Source: an uncultured Methanobrevibacter sp.
GTDB taxonomy: Archaea > Methanobacteriota > Methanobacteria > Methanobacteriales > Methanobacteriaceae
Assembly (NCBI RefSeq): GCF_902784195.1
Contig: NZ_CACZTX010000009.1
Span: 1 to 64,000 of the forward strand
Direction: 5' to 3'
Length of the DNA stretch: 64,000 nucleotides
In this document: positions 29,095 to 38,507 of the stretch, piece after piece
How the letters are laid out: every line of letters starts with the position of its first letter
Position numbering within the stretch: the first letter of the stretch is position 1
Notes under the pieces: generated by a model
Told to the model about the DNA's origin: nothing
The model's input: the letters and a program-made list of their open reading frames with translations, nothing else
Database searches by the model: none
Translations under genes and position numbers: made by a program

Positions 29095-29556
29095 TTAAAC
29101 CTCAAAATAAAAAGCTTCTTCCCTAATATATTTCACATTCTCCACATATAAAACATCTTTAGGATATTTTACATTTCCTAATGTATGATTTTCTAGAATA
29201 TCACATGAGAATATTTCATTAAATATTACGTCACAAGCATAAATTGAAGGAATCTTATCTGAATCACTCTTATCCATAACTACAAATGCATCCTCTGAAA
29301 CAAAAACGTATTTATTTCCTAAGGATTCCATCCATTTTACGGTTTCATTATCATAACCTTTGTAATAATCTGCGGTTTTAATGTCATCAATAATTTTAGA
29401 AAGTTCAATAGGGCCTTCAGATGACACATTCAGTGTCGCATTATGAATTATCGCATTTGTTGCATCACCATCTCTTGGAGAAGTGCTTAAAAATGCTAAT
29501 GCTCCAAACAGAATTAAGAAAACTATTGCTATGATAATCATATGGTTTTTCTTCAA
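29095..29556 (-). CDS. Membrane-anchored or secreted protein of unknown function
   Basis: 153 aa. The N-terminus has KKNH and a hydrophobic stretch (about 6-24: MIIIAIVFLILFGALAFL), a signal anchor. The rest is a small extracytoplasmic domain with two Cys (CDVIFNEIFSCDIL). No family recognised. It begins with TTG, with GGGGGTGAT three nt upstream. It lies 32 bp downstream of mrp on the same strand and may be co-transcribed. Confidence 0.65.
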   Translation of the reverse strand: MKKNHMIIIAIVFLILFGALAFLSTSPRDGDATNAIIHNATLNVSSEGPIELSKIIDDIKTADYYKGYDNETVKWMESLGNKYVFVSEDAFVVMDKSDSDKIPSIYACDVIFNEIFSCDILENHTLGNVKYPKDVLYVENVKYIREEAFYFEV

Positions 29557-29588
29557 TAGATCACCCCCAAAAATAGATGATGTGAAAA

Positions 29589-30458
29589 TTAATCATCATC
29601 TAAAAATGCTAATTTTATATTGTCAATTATTTCGGAAAACTTTTGACTGACTTCAGAATCAGCATAGCTATTTACCATAGTGCTGTCTTGATTTGCAGAT
29701 TCAGGAACCTGTTCAGTTAAAGGCAAATTGCCTAAATAAACAACTCCCATATCAGTTGCAAACTTTTCACCTTGGGACTCACCGAATATATTGGTTTTCT
29801 CACCACAATGAGGACATACATAATAGGACATATTCTCAATAAGTCCAATATCCTCTATGTTTAGCATCTTAACCATACCTACACATTTCAATACATCTTC
29901 CTGTGATAGGCTATTTGGTGTGGTAACCATAATGACCGCATCAACATTAGGCAATGATTGAAGCACAGTCAACGGTTCGTCACCAGTTCCAGGAGGATTG
30001 TCAATGATCAATACATCAAGATCTCCCCATGCAGTGTCCGCCATGAACTGCTTGATTGATCCTGATTTTTGAGGACCTCTCCAAATGATTGGAGTGTCTT
30101 GAGAGTCTATCAAGAATCCCATTGACATGACCTTGATTCCATTATTGCTCATTACAGGAATCATTTCCCCATGTTCAATCATAACATCCTTACCTTCAAC
30201 CCCTAACATCTTAGGAATGTTTGGTCCGTGAATGTCTGCATCTAGTATACCAGTTAATAATCCTTTTTTCTGAAAAGCTTCTGCCAAGTTAGCAGCTACT
30301 GTGGATTTACCTACTCCACCTTTTCCACTCATGACAGCTATTTTATATTTGATATTTTTCATATGTTCAAAGAGCCTTAATTCCTGTTCAATCATTTGCT
30401 TCTGTTGTTCAGGAGTTAAATTTGCAGCTCCATGATGTCCATGTCCATTATTTGCCAT
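29589..30458 (-). CDS. Mrp/NBP35-family Fe-S cluster carrier ATPase
   Basis: 289 aa cytosolic P-loop ATPase that carries or inserts Fe-S clusters. Deviant Walker A GKGGVGKSTVAANLA is near 45, DNPPGTGDEPLTV near 148, and the cluster-binding CxxC is in YYVCPHCGEKTNIFG near 223. The N-terminus is His-rich (NNGHGHHGA). The longer frame begins at 30470, but its first codons (ATGAGG) form the GAGG Shine-Dalgarno site for the ATG at 30458, which I use. Confidence 0.92.
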   Translation of the reverse strand: MANNGHGHHGAANLTPEQQKQMIEQELRLFEHMKNIKYKIAVMSGKGGVGKSTVAANLAEAFQKKGLLTGILDADIHGPNIPKMLGVEGKDVMIEHGEMIPVMSNNGIKVMSMGFLIDSQDTPIIWRGPQKSGSIKQFMADTAWGDLDVLIIDNPPGTGDEPLTVLQSLPNVDAVIMVTTPNSLSQEDVLKCVGMVKMLNIEDIGLIENMSYYVCPHCGEKTNIFGESQGEKFATDMGVVYLGNLPLTEQVPESANQDSTMVNSYADSEVSQKFSEIIDNIKLAFLDDD

Positions 30459-30830
30459 TTTATGCCTCATTAGTTTTTTTAAACAGTATAATATATCATA
30501 CTTAAATTATTTAAATATTATTTTTTTAATAAAATTGCTTTTTAATATGGCCAGATGTAGATATATGCAAACACTATAACATGAAAATTAGATAACTATT
30601 AGAATTAATTAAAAATCGATTAATTAAATCAATAAGTTTATCACAACTATTAAAATTATTATGTCTAAAATTAATATAATTGAAGTAAAAAATTATTGGA
30701 AAATTATTAGAATATTGAAAAATTAATTGAAAATAAAATTTTATAAAGAAATTGAAAAATAGAAATAAAAATAGAAAAAATAGAAATAAAAAATTAAATA
30801 AAAAAATAAAAGGTTAAAATTTAATTACCA
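30459..30830. other. AT-rich intergenic region between mrp and the adhesin gene
   Basis: A 372-bp gap. It holds the mrp upstream region and, toward 30700-30820, A-rich DNA that is T-rich on the minus strand and suits termination of the adhesin gene. No small gene seen. Confidence 0.45.
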
Positions 30831-33758
30831 CTAGAATGTTAAATGAACAAGCTGCTCTTGAAGGGTAAATGAATTTGTATTCCAATTCTGAATATTACCT
30901 AACTTGTTTCTGCTGCTTGTTGCATCAGCAGAATACCATACACCATCAACATAGATTTGCGCCCATACGTGACCAGTGTTCAAACCACTTGAGAACTTAC
31001 AGTTCTTACCATGGGAAAACCTTGCAGGTATGTCAGCTGCTCTACAAAGAGCAACAATCAAGTTTGCATGATCACAACAGTTACCTTTTTTATTGCTTAA
31101 GGTACCAGTTGCCTTATATTTGGTGTTTGCATAATATTCATAATTGATATTGTCTCTAACCCAATTAAATATAGCTTCAGCTTTAGCCCATACAGTAGAT
31201 TTGCCTGCAGTTAAATCATTAGCCAATGAACGGATGGCTGAATTAAGCGCATCATTTCCAGAAGAGCTTAGATATTGAGCTAGTTGAGCAGAAGTAAGAG
31301 CCTGTACCTCATTTAATCCTTTTTTATACTGGGCGGTATTTCCTCTTTTATTGACATCTGACCCGGGTGTACCATCAACATCCTTTGCATTGAAAGTAAT
31401 GTAATTTGGCAATCTATAATTATTTGAATAGAAATCTAAAGCTTTAGAAAGTCCAAATATGTATAAGTTAGGATAGATTTTCCCTATATTTGTGTCAATA
31501 AAATCTGGAAGTTTTTCATTGGATACAGCCCCATTAATTAATGCATTTGCTAAATCTATATATTTTGTTTTATTCAAATCAGCATTAATTGAAGAGCTTC
31601 CATTATTAGTGTAATTAGAACTAATATTGATAACTTCTACATCAAGCTTTTTACCATTATTAATATTAATAACAGATTTAGACATCAAATAAGCAAAACT
31701 GGTTATGTTAACATTAATACCATTTACAGAAACTGTAGATGGGAGATATCCCTTAGATTCAACAAATGATCTCAAACTTTTAGATGCATCAACAATCTGA
31801 TTAAATGTGAAAACCTTATCCGATTTAACATTTAAGTTTACAGAACCTGATGAAGCATCATAGACACTATCTCCTGCAAATGAATAAGTTAATTTAGCTG
31901 TTTTAGGGGAATTCTCTACAATGAAGAGACTTGCAGCACCATTAGCATCTGTAGTGTCAGTATAAGTCTTACTATCAAAATTAAATGTAATAAGTTTATT
32001 AGCTAAAATCTTTGAATTAGAATCCCTTAAAGTAACCACATAAGAACTGTTATTCATTATAGAACTTCCAGAATTCTTTATATTACTTGAAAGCTTTACT
32101 GCAATATTTTTAGTTCCAGAAGAGGACCTATTATAATAGGAAGTTCCAGCATATTTATAAGACAATTTATAAGTTTTACCTGCTGCTAGACTAATAGTTA
32201 AACTAGCAACTCCTTTAGAACTGGTAGTTTTAGTATAAGTCTTACCATCAAGAGTAAAGGTTATGGTTTTACCTGATAATACCTTACCATTACCATCTTT
32301 TAAAGTGACTTTATAAGCACTTCCTTTAATTATAGTTGTTGCAGAAGGTCCAGACAAACTAGTTGCCATCTTAGTTTTGAGTCTTAATGAACCAGAACTA
32401 GAACCATAATAACTACTTCCACCATATTTATAAGAAAGCTTATATGTATAACCTATTGGAGAATTTATCTTTAAGCTGACTTGTCCTTTGGAATTAGTAG
32501 TTTTCTTATAAGTTTTTCCTCTGTATGTAATTGATACTGTCTTTCCAGTTAAAACCTTGCCTTTATAATCCTTTAAAGTAATGTAATAATATTTTCCTTT
32601 ACCAACTGAACTTCCTGAATTGGATAATTTAGTTGGAGTTTTAATGAATACATTTACTTTTTTAGAAGAAGCCCCATAATAGGAACTGCCTGCATACTTA
32701 TAAGTGATTTCATAAGTTTTTCCAGGAGTTGGGCTTAAAGTTAAGGTTACAACCCCTTTTGAACTTGTGGTTTTAGTATAAGTTTTGCCATTATAAAGTA
32801 CTTTAACGGTCTTTTTAGATAGGGCCTTATTGTTAGAATCTTTTAAAGTAACAGTATATTTACTTCCTTTCACTATACGTGCATCAGATCCAACAATTTT
32901 TGTAGGCATTTTAACCTTAAGGCTTACTGAACCGGAACTAGCAGCATAATAATCATCACCAGCAAACTTATAAGTTAATTTATAAGTCTTGGCTACTGTA
33001 CCAGTAATTGTTAAACTAACTTTTCCTTTTGAATCGGTAGTTTTAGTATAAGTCTTACCATTAAAGCTAAGAGTTACTTTTTTAGAGGATAACACTTTAC
33101 CATTTTTATCTTTTAAAACAACATAGTAAGCTTTTCCTTTAATTGCAGAACTACTTGCATTGGTAATGCTTGTTGGAGTCTTGCTAACAGTTACTTGAGT
33201 AGAAATAGATGAATTTTCATATAACTCATCACCTTCAAAAAGAACAGCAATAGTATAGACACCAGCTTTTCCACTAATTTTTAAACTAGCAACTCCATTA
33301 GAATCAGTAGTTCTAGTGTAATTATTTCCATTAAATGTGAAAATTAAGTTTTTTCCAGATACCGGATTTCCATCCTTATCTTTTAAAGTGACGGAATAAT
33401 CTTCTCCATTAACTACTTTAGAGCTAGAACTTATAATAGTTGTAGAATTCTTAGTAGTTTCCTCTGAACTATCACCAACAGAATCAGAATTAGGGATTAT
33501 ATCAGAAGACTCTGCACTTGAATCATCAGACGCTCCATTATCATTTCCAATTAATTCTGAATTATCATTTGTTGAATCAGACATTTCAGAAGAAACAATC
33601 TCTTGATTATCTAAATCCTCACTAACTGATCCATCACTTTCTGCAAGATAATTCTGATTATCATTTATGTCACTCACATCACTTGCTGATACTGAAGCAA
33701 TTGAAACAATGAACAATGCTAAAATCAACAAAAGTAATGTTTTGTTTTTATTCGAAAT
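30831..33758 (-). CDS. Adhesin-like surface protein: Ig-like repeats, pseudomurein-binding repeats and transglutaminase-like domain
   Basis: 975 aa exported protein. After a signal peptide (KNKTLLLLILALF, ending at SVSA) comes an acidic Ser/Asn/Asp-rich linker to about 105, six Ig-like repeats of about 90 residues, a region resembling pseudomurein-binding repeats (KSLRSFVESKGYLPSTVSVN and the later YSNNYRLPNYITFN), and a C-terminal transglutaminase-like domain with Cys near 894 (GNCCDH), His near 930 (GHVW) and Asp near 945 (ADATS). That triad also occurs in pseudomurein endoisopeptidases, so wall remodelling is possible as well as adhesion. In-frame upstream of the first TTG no ATG exists; an ATT at 33758, 4-5 nt after GAGGTGA, gives a full signal peptide. 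Confidence 0.88.
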   Translation of the reverse strand: MSNKNKTLLLLILALFIVSIASVSASDVSDINDNQNYLAESDGSVSEDLDNQEIVSSEMSDSTNDNSELIGNDNGASDDSSAESSDIIPNSDSVGDSSEETTKNSTTIISSSSKVVNGEDYSVTLKDKDGNPVSGKNLIFTFNGNNYTRTTDSNGVASLKISGKAGVYTIAVLFEGDELYENSSISTQVTVSKTPTSITNASSSAIKGKAYYVVLKDKNGKVLSSKKVTLSFNGKTYTKTTDSKGKVSLTITGTVAKTYKLTYKFAGDDYYAASSGSVSLKVKMPTKIVGSDARIVKGSKYTVTLKDSNNKALSKKTVKVLYNGKTYTKTTSSKGVVTLTLSPTPGKTYEITYKYAGSSYYGASSKKVNVFIKTPTKLSNSGSSVGKGKYYYITLKDYKGKVLTGKTVSITYRGKTYKKTTNSKGQVSLKINSPIGYTYKLSYKYGGSSYYGSSSGSLRLKTKMATSLSGPSATTIIKGSAYKVTLKDGNGKVLSGKTITFTLDGKTYTKTTSSKGVASLTISLAAGKTYKLSYKYAGTSYYNRSSSGTKNIAVKLSSNIKNSGSSIMNNSSYVVTLRDSNSKILANKLITFNFDSKTYTDTTDANGAASLFIVENSPKTAKLTYSFAGDSVYDASSGSVNLNVKSDKVFTFNQIVDASKSLRSFVESKGYLPSTVSVNGINVNITSFAYLMSKSVININNGKKLDVEVINISSNYTNNGSSSINADLNKTKYIDLANALINGAVSNEKLPDFIDTNIGKIYPNLYIFGLSKALDFYSNNYRLPNYITFNAKDVDGTPGSDVNKRGNTAQYKKGLNEVQALTSAQLAQYLSSSGNDALNSAIRSLANDLTAGKSTVWAKAEAIFNWVRDNINYEYYANTKYKATGTLSNKKGNCCDHANLIVALCRAADIPARFSHGKNCKFSSGLNTGHVWAQIYVDGVWYSADATSSRNKLGNIQNWNTNSFTLQEQLVHLTF
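31815..33440 (-). repeat. Six tandem Ig-like repeat units in the adhesin gene
   Basis: Six in-frame units of about 270 nt, each encoding a pattern like VTLKDKNGKVLSGK, FNGKTYTKTTDSKG and KYAGSSYYG. Tandem coding repeats such as these can expand or contract by recombination, changing how far the adhesin reaches from the wall. Confidence 0.85.
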
Positions 33759-34615
33759 TTTTTCACCTCAATACATTAAAAAAGATGAACTAACATAATA
33801 AAATAAAAATAATGTTAATTATTATATTAAAAACAAATTTTTAATATATTTGTAAAAATAAAATTATTTTAGAACTTTTTTAACAAAATAAAAAATTCTT
33901 TTTTAATGTTATATAAAAATTTTTAATTAATATAATATAAATGTTTCTCTTAAAAAAAAATTAATCCAGAAGATATAATTAGTTTAAATTAAATATAAAA
34001 ATCTAAAATTCATTAGATTTAAAAATAAATTATATTTTATACATATCTATGGAAAATAATAAAAAATATTAAGTTAAATAAGAAAATAAGAATAATTATT
34101 GAATAAAATCAAAAACAATCTAATAATGCTTTATTAGATAAATAAAGAGCTATACATATGTATTTTATTAAAATATAACAAAATAATAATCAAATAAATG
34201 AAATATAAACAAAATTAAGATAATTTAATTAAAAAAGCAATAAACAACGCTTTTTAAATTGAAAAACAGAAAAGTAAAATCCCATATCATATATAATATT
34301 AATATATAATTAAAAAAAGATTTTTTAAAAAATAGAACATTCTTATTCTGAAGAATAAAGTACAAATCAAAGGTAAAATGGAAAATAAAGCATTAAAATG
34401 AAAGATAAAAAATCATATTTAGATAACCTAATTAAGTATGAAAATTGCTTAAAAATAACAGGAAAAATAATGTTAAAACTATTAAAAAATTAATTTAAAA
34501 TGGATTTAAAAATTTGATAAAATTTAAAAAATAATTAAAAATCTAAAAATAAAAATGATAGAAAAAGAAGTGAGAAAAACATAAAAAATGAAAAAAAGAA
34601 TTAATGGATAATTAA
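33759..34615. other. Long AT-rich intergenic region upstream of the adhesin gene
   Basis: About 860 bp with no supported gene. A 7-codon frame at 34378 overlapping a 31-codon frame at 34398 was considered and rejected. The adhesin promoter must lie near 33780-33950, and the right end is A-rich and suits termination of the Ser-rich gene. A weak hairpin (ATTCTT/AAGAAT) lies near 34340-34357. Confidence 0.45.
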
Positions 34616-35086
34616 TTATCCTGAATCAGTAGCTCCTGAAGAAGATCCTCCACCATCAGATGAACCTCCACCATCAGAAGATCCTCCTCCACCAGAGGAC
34701 CCAGAACCTGAATCACTAGAACCAGAACCAGAACCACTGGAACCTGAATCACTAGAACCAGAACCAGAACCATTAGAACTTGAGGAACTAGAACTTCCAG
34801 AATGACTTGGACTTGCAGAATGGCTAGAACTTGAGGAACTAGAACTATATCTTACAGTAGAGCCTGAAGATGAGGAACTAGTGCTAACACTGGTATCTGT
34901 GCCATCATCAACTGTTAAATTCTCTGTTTCATTAATTGTTGTGTTAGTAACATTAGTTACATTTTCTTGCAATTCTGTATCTTCTGAGTTTCCTAATCCA
35001 TTAGATATGAAAAGGAAACCGCAAACAAGTGCAGCAATTGCAATCAAGATAAGTAAAATAATAATTATTTTATTTCCAGTATCCAT
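34616..35086 (-). CDS. Ser/Gly-rich membrane-anchored surface protein
   Basis: 156 aa. Residues 5-28 form one hydrophobic helix (IIIILLILIAIAALVCGFLF). Residues 39-57 hold about five N-glycosylation sequons (NVT, NVT, NTT, NET, NLT). The remainder is low-complexity Ser/Gly/Asp. GGAG precedes the ATG. It looks like a glycosylated stalk on the outside of the cell; its neighbour is the large adhesin. No enzymatic domain. Confidence 0.65.
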   Translation of the reverse strand: MDTGNKIIIILLILIAIAALVCGFLFISNGLGNSEDTELQENVTNVTNTTINETENLTVDDGTDTSVSTSSSSSGSTVRYSSSSSSSSHSASPSHSGSSSSSSSNGSGSGSSDSGSSGSGSGSSDSGSGSSGGGGSSDGGGSSDGGGSSSGATDSG

Positions 35087-35207
35087 AGAATTACTCCTAA
35101 ATTTTTTAAAACATTAGTAAATAATTTTTTAAGATTTACACAATAATAATATTTCTTTTTTAATAAATATAAATATTATCATAAATAATAGCTTTAAAGA
35201 AATCCTA

Positions 35208-35822
35208 TTATCTGATAAAATTAGTTCTTTGTTTTTCTCCTTCATGATTAGGCAATTCTGAATTTTCAATTGATTTTAAAATCCATGCCATATTAGTTGC
35301 CAATGTCCTCATGGTTTGAAGACCTTCCAAATCTTGCCTGACTTCTTCAGGAGTGTTTCCATGTACACTATTCCAATATTGTGATGCAACTATTGGCATG
35401 TTTGAAATTGTGAAGTACTTGTTCAATCTGTCAAAGCTTGCACTTGCACCTCCTCTACGGCAGCTTACGATAGAAGCTGCTGGTTTAAATGCAAAGTTAG
35501 CGCTTGCAGCATAAAAAACTCTATCGAGTATAGCGCATAATGCACCATTAGGACCTGCATAATAAACTGGTGAACCTACAATTACCCCATCAGATTCAAT
35601 TAGCTTATCAATTATTTCATTTGCTGGATCATCGTCAAATGCACATTTTCCATTGTTATGACCACATTTTAGACAAGCTATGCAACCTCGAACAGGCTTA
35701 TTGCCAATCCAGAAGATTTCACTGTCAACACCCTCTTTCTCCAATTGGTTTTTGATTTCAGTCAATGCTGTAAAAGTGCATCCTTCCTTATGCGGACTTC
35801 CGTTAATTAGTAAAACTTTCAT
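35208..35822 (-). CDS. Flavodoxin-fold NAD(P)H/iron-sulfur flavoprotein-like oxidoreductase
   Basis: 204 aa. LLINGSPHKEGCTFTAL is the FMN phosphate loop, and GCIACLKCGHNNGKC (about 47-60) has the classic C-x2-C-x2-C-x6-C spacing of iron-sulfur flavoproteins. GSPVYYAGPNGALCAILDRV fits the FMN/dimer segment. I start at ATG 35822 (MKVLLINGSP), 8 nt after GGAGTGAG, not at the ATG ten codons upstream. It may reduce FMN-dependent substrates or O2/H2O2; the substrate is unknown. Confidence 0.8.
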   Translation of the reverse strand: MKVLLINGSPHKEGCTFTALTEIKNQLEKEGVDSEIFWIGNKPVRGCIACLKCGHNNGKCAFDDDPANEIIDKLIESDGVIVGSPVYYAGPNGALCAILDRVFYAASANFAFKPAASIVSCRRGGASASFDRLNKYFTISNMPIVASQYWNSVHGNTPEEVRQDLEGLQTMRTLATNMAWILKSIENSELPNHEGEKQRTNFIR

Positions 35823-36033
35823 TTTCTCACTCCAAAAATTTTGATTAATCATTTTTCAAAATTTAATATAATCATATACTATTTAATTAAATTATTAGTT
35901 TTATATTTTAGGATAAAATATGGAAAATAAGAATAAAAATAAAAAAATGATAAAAAATTTAAAAATATAAAATAGGAAAAATAAGAATAAAAAAAAGAAA
36001 AGAAGAAACTATAAAACTGATTATAGTTTATTC

Positions 36034-36645
36034 TTAAAGATGGTTTATCTCATTGAAATACAAAATATCATCACATATTACATCAAGCAAGTCTTTATCA
36101 TGACTGACAGCTAGAATACCAATATTATTAGCTTTACAATGCTTAATAAGTGCTTCCCATATCTGCACTTGAGTTACAGCATCAAGCATAGTGCTTATCT
36201 CATCTGCAATGATAAATTTTGTTTGGGGATTTAAAGCCCTTAATATACTGAAACGTTGCAATTCCCCACCAGAAAGTTCACTTGGCCAACGAGTCAACCA
36301 ATTATCTTTTAGACCAAAAGTGTCTTTCAAATTCTGTGGAGGAATCCATGATTCTCTTAATACCTTTTCCATCTTCCATTTAGGATTCATAGTCTTTTCT
36401 GGATGTTGGAAAATTAATTGAATAGGATCATAACCATTTCTATTAACAGAATTACCATCAATAGTTACCTCACCAGCATAATTGCTAATATAACCGGAAA
36501 TAATCTTACATAATGTACTCTTACCACTACCACTATCTCCAATTAATCCGATTATCTGATTACTGTTAAGAGATAACGAAACATCTTTTAATATTGGTTT
36601 CTTCTTATGATATGAAAAAGAAATATTTTCTGCCTTAAGCTCCAT
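36034..36645 (-). CDS. nikE: Opp/Nik-type ABC transporter, second ATPase (NikE-like)
   Basis: 203 aa cytoplasmic ATPase. Walker A GDSGSGKST near 35, signature LSGGELQRFS, Walker B FIIADEISTMLD and H-loop AVSHDKD are intact, so it should hydrolyse ATP. It lacks the C-terminal Cys extension seen in NikD. I start at ATG 36645 (MELKAENISF) after GAGGGGG, six nt upstream; this overlaps the nikD stop by 11 bp. It is the last gene of the importer operon. The nikel-type name is by operon context; oligopeptide or metallophore substrates are possible. Confidence 0.85.
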   Translation of the reverse strand: MELKAENISFSYHKKKPILKDVSLSLNSNQIIGLIGDSGSGKSTLCKIISGYISNYAGEVTIDGNSVNRNGYDPIQLIFQHPEKTMNPKWKMEKVLRESWIPPQNLKDTFGLKDNWLTRWPSELSGGELQRFSILRALNPQTKFIIADEISTMLDAVTQVQIWEALIKHCKANNIGILAVSHDKDLLDVICDDILYFNEINHL

Positions 36646-37642
36646 CATTAGCCCCCTCATCATTAAGTTCTCCTTCAACTACTTCCTCCGAAACAGGCTC
36701 TTCAGGAATAACTTTATCAAAATTAAAGCACCTGATCATTGCACCATCATGTTCAATAAGTTCTGGTTTTGATTGATTACATTTGTCTGAACGTATTGGA
36801 CAATTTTCATAATAAGGGCAACCGGGGACCTCCTCCAATGGCTGAACTCCTTCAGTTAACTTGAAACCATTCTTTGGCAATGCATCGACTAAAGCTTTGG
36901 TATAGGGGTGCAATAAGTTTTCAGAATTCAAGAAGTTTTCCACTTTATTGATTTCAATCACATACCCTGAATAGAATATTGCAATCTTATCTGCTGTCTT
37001 TAAAGCCACATCTATTTCGTGAGTAATCAGTAACACACCTTTACCTTGATCTTTTAATTTTCTAATGTCATGAATTGTCTCTTCAACACTTTTTGCATCA
37101 AGACCTGGAGTAGGTTCATCAGCAATCAATAAATCAGGATCATTCAATAAAGCTGTAGATAATAATACTTTTCTCGCCATTCCACCAGACAACTCAAAAG
37201 GATACAAATCATCTACACTTTCATCCAACCCATATTTACTGAATACTTCCCTTTGTCTTATTTGTTTCTCTTTACGCTCATTATCATCTTTACATTCACC
37301 AACAGCCTGTTGGGAAACTTTCATTAAAGGATCCAAGAAATTTACAGATTGAGGTATTAAGCAGATTTCCTTACCTCTTATTTTTTCTTTCATCTCTTGG
37401 TTTAAAACTTGCCCATTATATTTAACTTCTCCTGTCACATGAGCATTGTAAGGCAAAATACCTAAAATTGTGTGAGCTAAAAGACTTTTGCCTGAACCAC
37501 TGGAACCTAATACAGCTACGATTTCACTTTCACCAATATCAAGTGACAAATCAGAAATTACCTTTAAATCGTGCCTAACTAATCCTTGGACATATTGTGT
37601 AAAAGATATTGATAAATTATTTACTTCTAATAATTTCTCCAT
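36635..37642 (-). CDS. nikD: Opp/Nik-type ABC transporter, first ATPase (NikD-like)
   Basis: 335 aa. Walker A GSSGSGKSL near 45, signature LSGGMARKVL, Walker B LLIADEPTPGLD and H-loop LITHEID are intact. The C-terminus has four Cys in GCPYYENCPIRSDKC and RCFNF, the oligopeptide/Nik ATPase extension that can hold an Fe-S cluster in some homologues. The acidic tail is extra. AGGTGG before ATG 37642 decides the start over an upstream in-frame codon. 13 bp separate it from nikC. Confidence 0.88.
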   Translation of the reverse strand: MEKLLEVNNLSISFTQYVQGLVRHDLKVISDLSLDIGESEIVAVLGSSGSGKSLLAHTILGILPYNAHVTGEVKYNGQVLNQEMKEKIRGKEICLIPQSVNFLDPLMKVSQQAVGECKDDNERKEKQIRQREVFSKYGLDESVDDLYPFELSGGMARKVLLSTALLNDPDLLIADEPTPGLDAKSVEETIHDIRKLKDQGKGVLLITHEIDVALKTADKIAIFYSGYVIEINKVENFLNSENLLHPYTKALVDALPKNGFKLTEGVQPLEEVPGCPYYENCPIRSDKCNQSKPELIEHDGAMIRCFNFDKVIPEEPVSEEVVEGELNDEGANDGA

Positions 37643-37655
37643 AATACCACCTAAT

Positions 37656-38507
37656 CTAGTTATTTGCCTCTCCAGGGTCAAGCAAGCGTTTTAAATTATC
37701 TCCAATAATATCAAACAACAATACTACAATCAATAATGCAAGACCTGGGAAGAATGCTAACCACCAAGCGCCCATTGCAAGATAGGACATTGATTCGGAT
37801 AGGATAATACCAATAGCTGGCTCATGTGGTGATAACCCAAATCCTAAGAATGTTATACTTGCTTCATGCATAATTGCATGAGGGAATACAAGCAAGGTTC
37901 CTACAAATATTTGAGATATTACTAAAGGTAAAATATGCTCCTTTGCAATCCATAACTTGCTTCTACCTAATCTATTGGATAAAGCAACATATTCAGATGT
38001 ATTAATTTGCAATACTTCCGCCCTAAGTACTCTAGTTAAGTTAACCCAGTGCGAAAAAGCTACAGCCATAATTACACCGAATGCACCTTTACCTAATGCA
38101 ATTGATATCATCATAAGCAATAATATATGGGGAATGGATGCAAACAAGTCAATTGCCCAAGAAACAGCCTCATCCAACCATTTATTTGCACTTGCAAGAA
38201 ATGCTAAAATAGTGGCTATTATGCTGGAAATTACTGATGCACCGATACCAATGACAATACTTAAGCTTAAACCTTTTATTGTACGGGTAAACATGTCCCT
38301 TCCCATCCAATCAGTACCAAATGGATGAACCAATGAAGGAGCTTGCATTTTTATGGAAAAGTCTGTTGGTAAATTGGCATTAGTCATCCATCCGCAAATG
38401 AAAATAACCAATAAAATCAGCCCAGTAAGACCAATGGTCAAAAGTGTTTTTTGCCTTAAGTTCAATGAACTGAATAATCCTTTATTGTACCATGGCATCT
38501 CACTCAT
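37656..38507 (-). CDS. nikC: Opp/Nik-type ABC transporter permease (NikC-like)
   Basis: 283 aa with an N-terminal helix and five or six membrane helices of the BPD_transp_1 fold. FGTDWMGRDMFTRTIKG and the EAA-like loop YVALSNRLGRSKLWIAKEHILP identify a DppC/NikC/CntC type permease. Its start region overlaps the nikB stop by 8 bp (ATG at 38507, or 38510), after AGAGGTGAGG. It pairs with NikB to form the membrane channel. Confidence 0.88.
   Translation of the reverse strand: MSEMPWYNKGLFSSLNLRQKTLLTIGLTGLILLVIFICGWMTNANLPTDFSIKMQAPSLVHPFGTDWMGRDMFTRTIKGLSLSIVIGIGASVISSIIATILAFLASANKWLDEAVSWAIDLFASIPHILLLMMISIALGKGAFGVIMAVAFSHWVNLTRVLRAEVLQINTSEYVALSNRLGRSKLWIAKEHILPLVISQIFVGTLLVFPHAIMHEASITFLGFGLSPHEPAIGIILSESMSYLAMGAWWLAFFPGLALLIVVLLFDIIGDNLKRLLDPGEANN

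Noticed and set aside
30458-30470. Earlier ATG start for the Mrp gene
   Set aside because: Its own codons form the Shine-Dalgarno site of the ATG four codons later.
34378-34493. Overlapping micro-frames of 7 and 31 codons upstream of the Ser-rich gene
   Set aside because: Only a weak AAGGT site precedes the first; AT-rich composition makes such frames frequent by chance.
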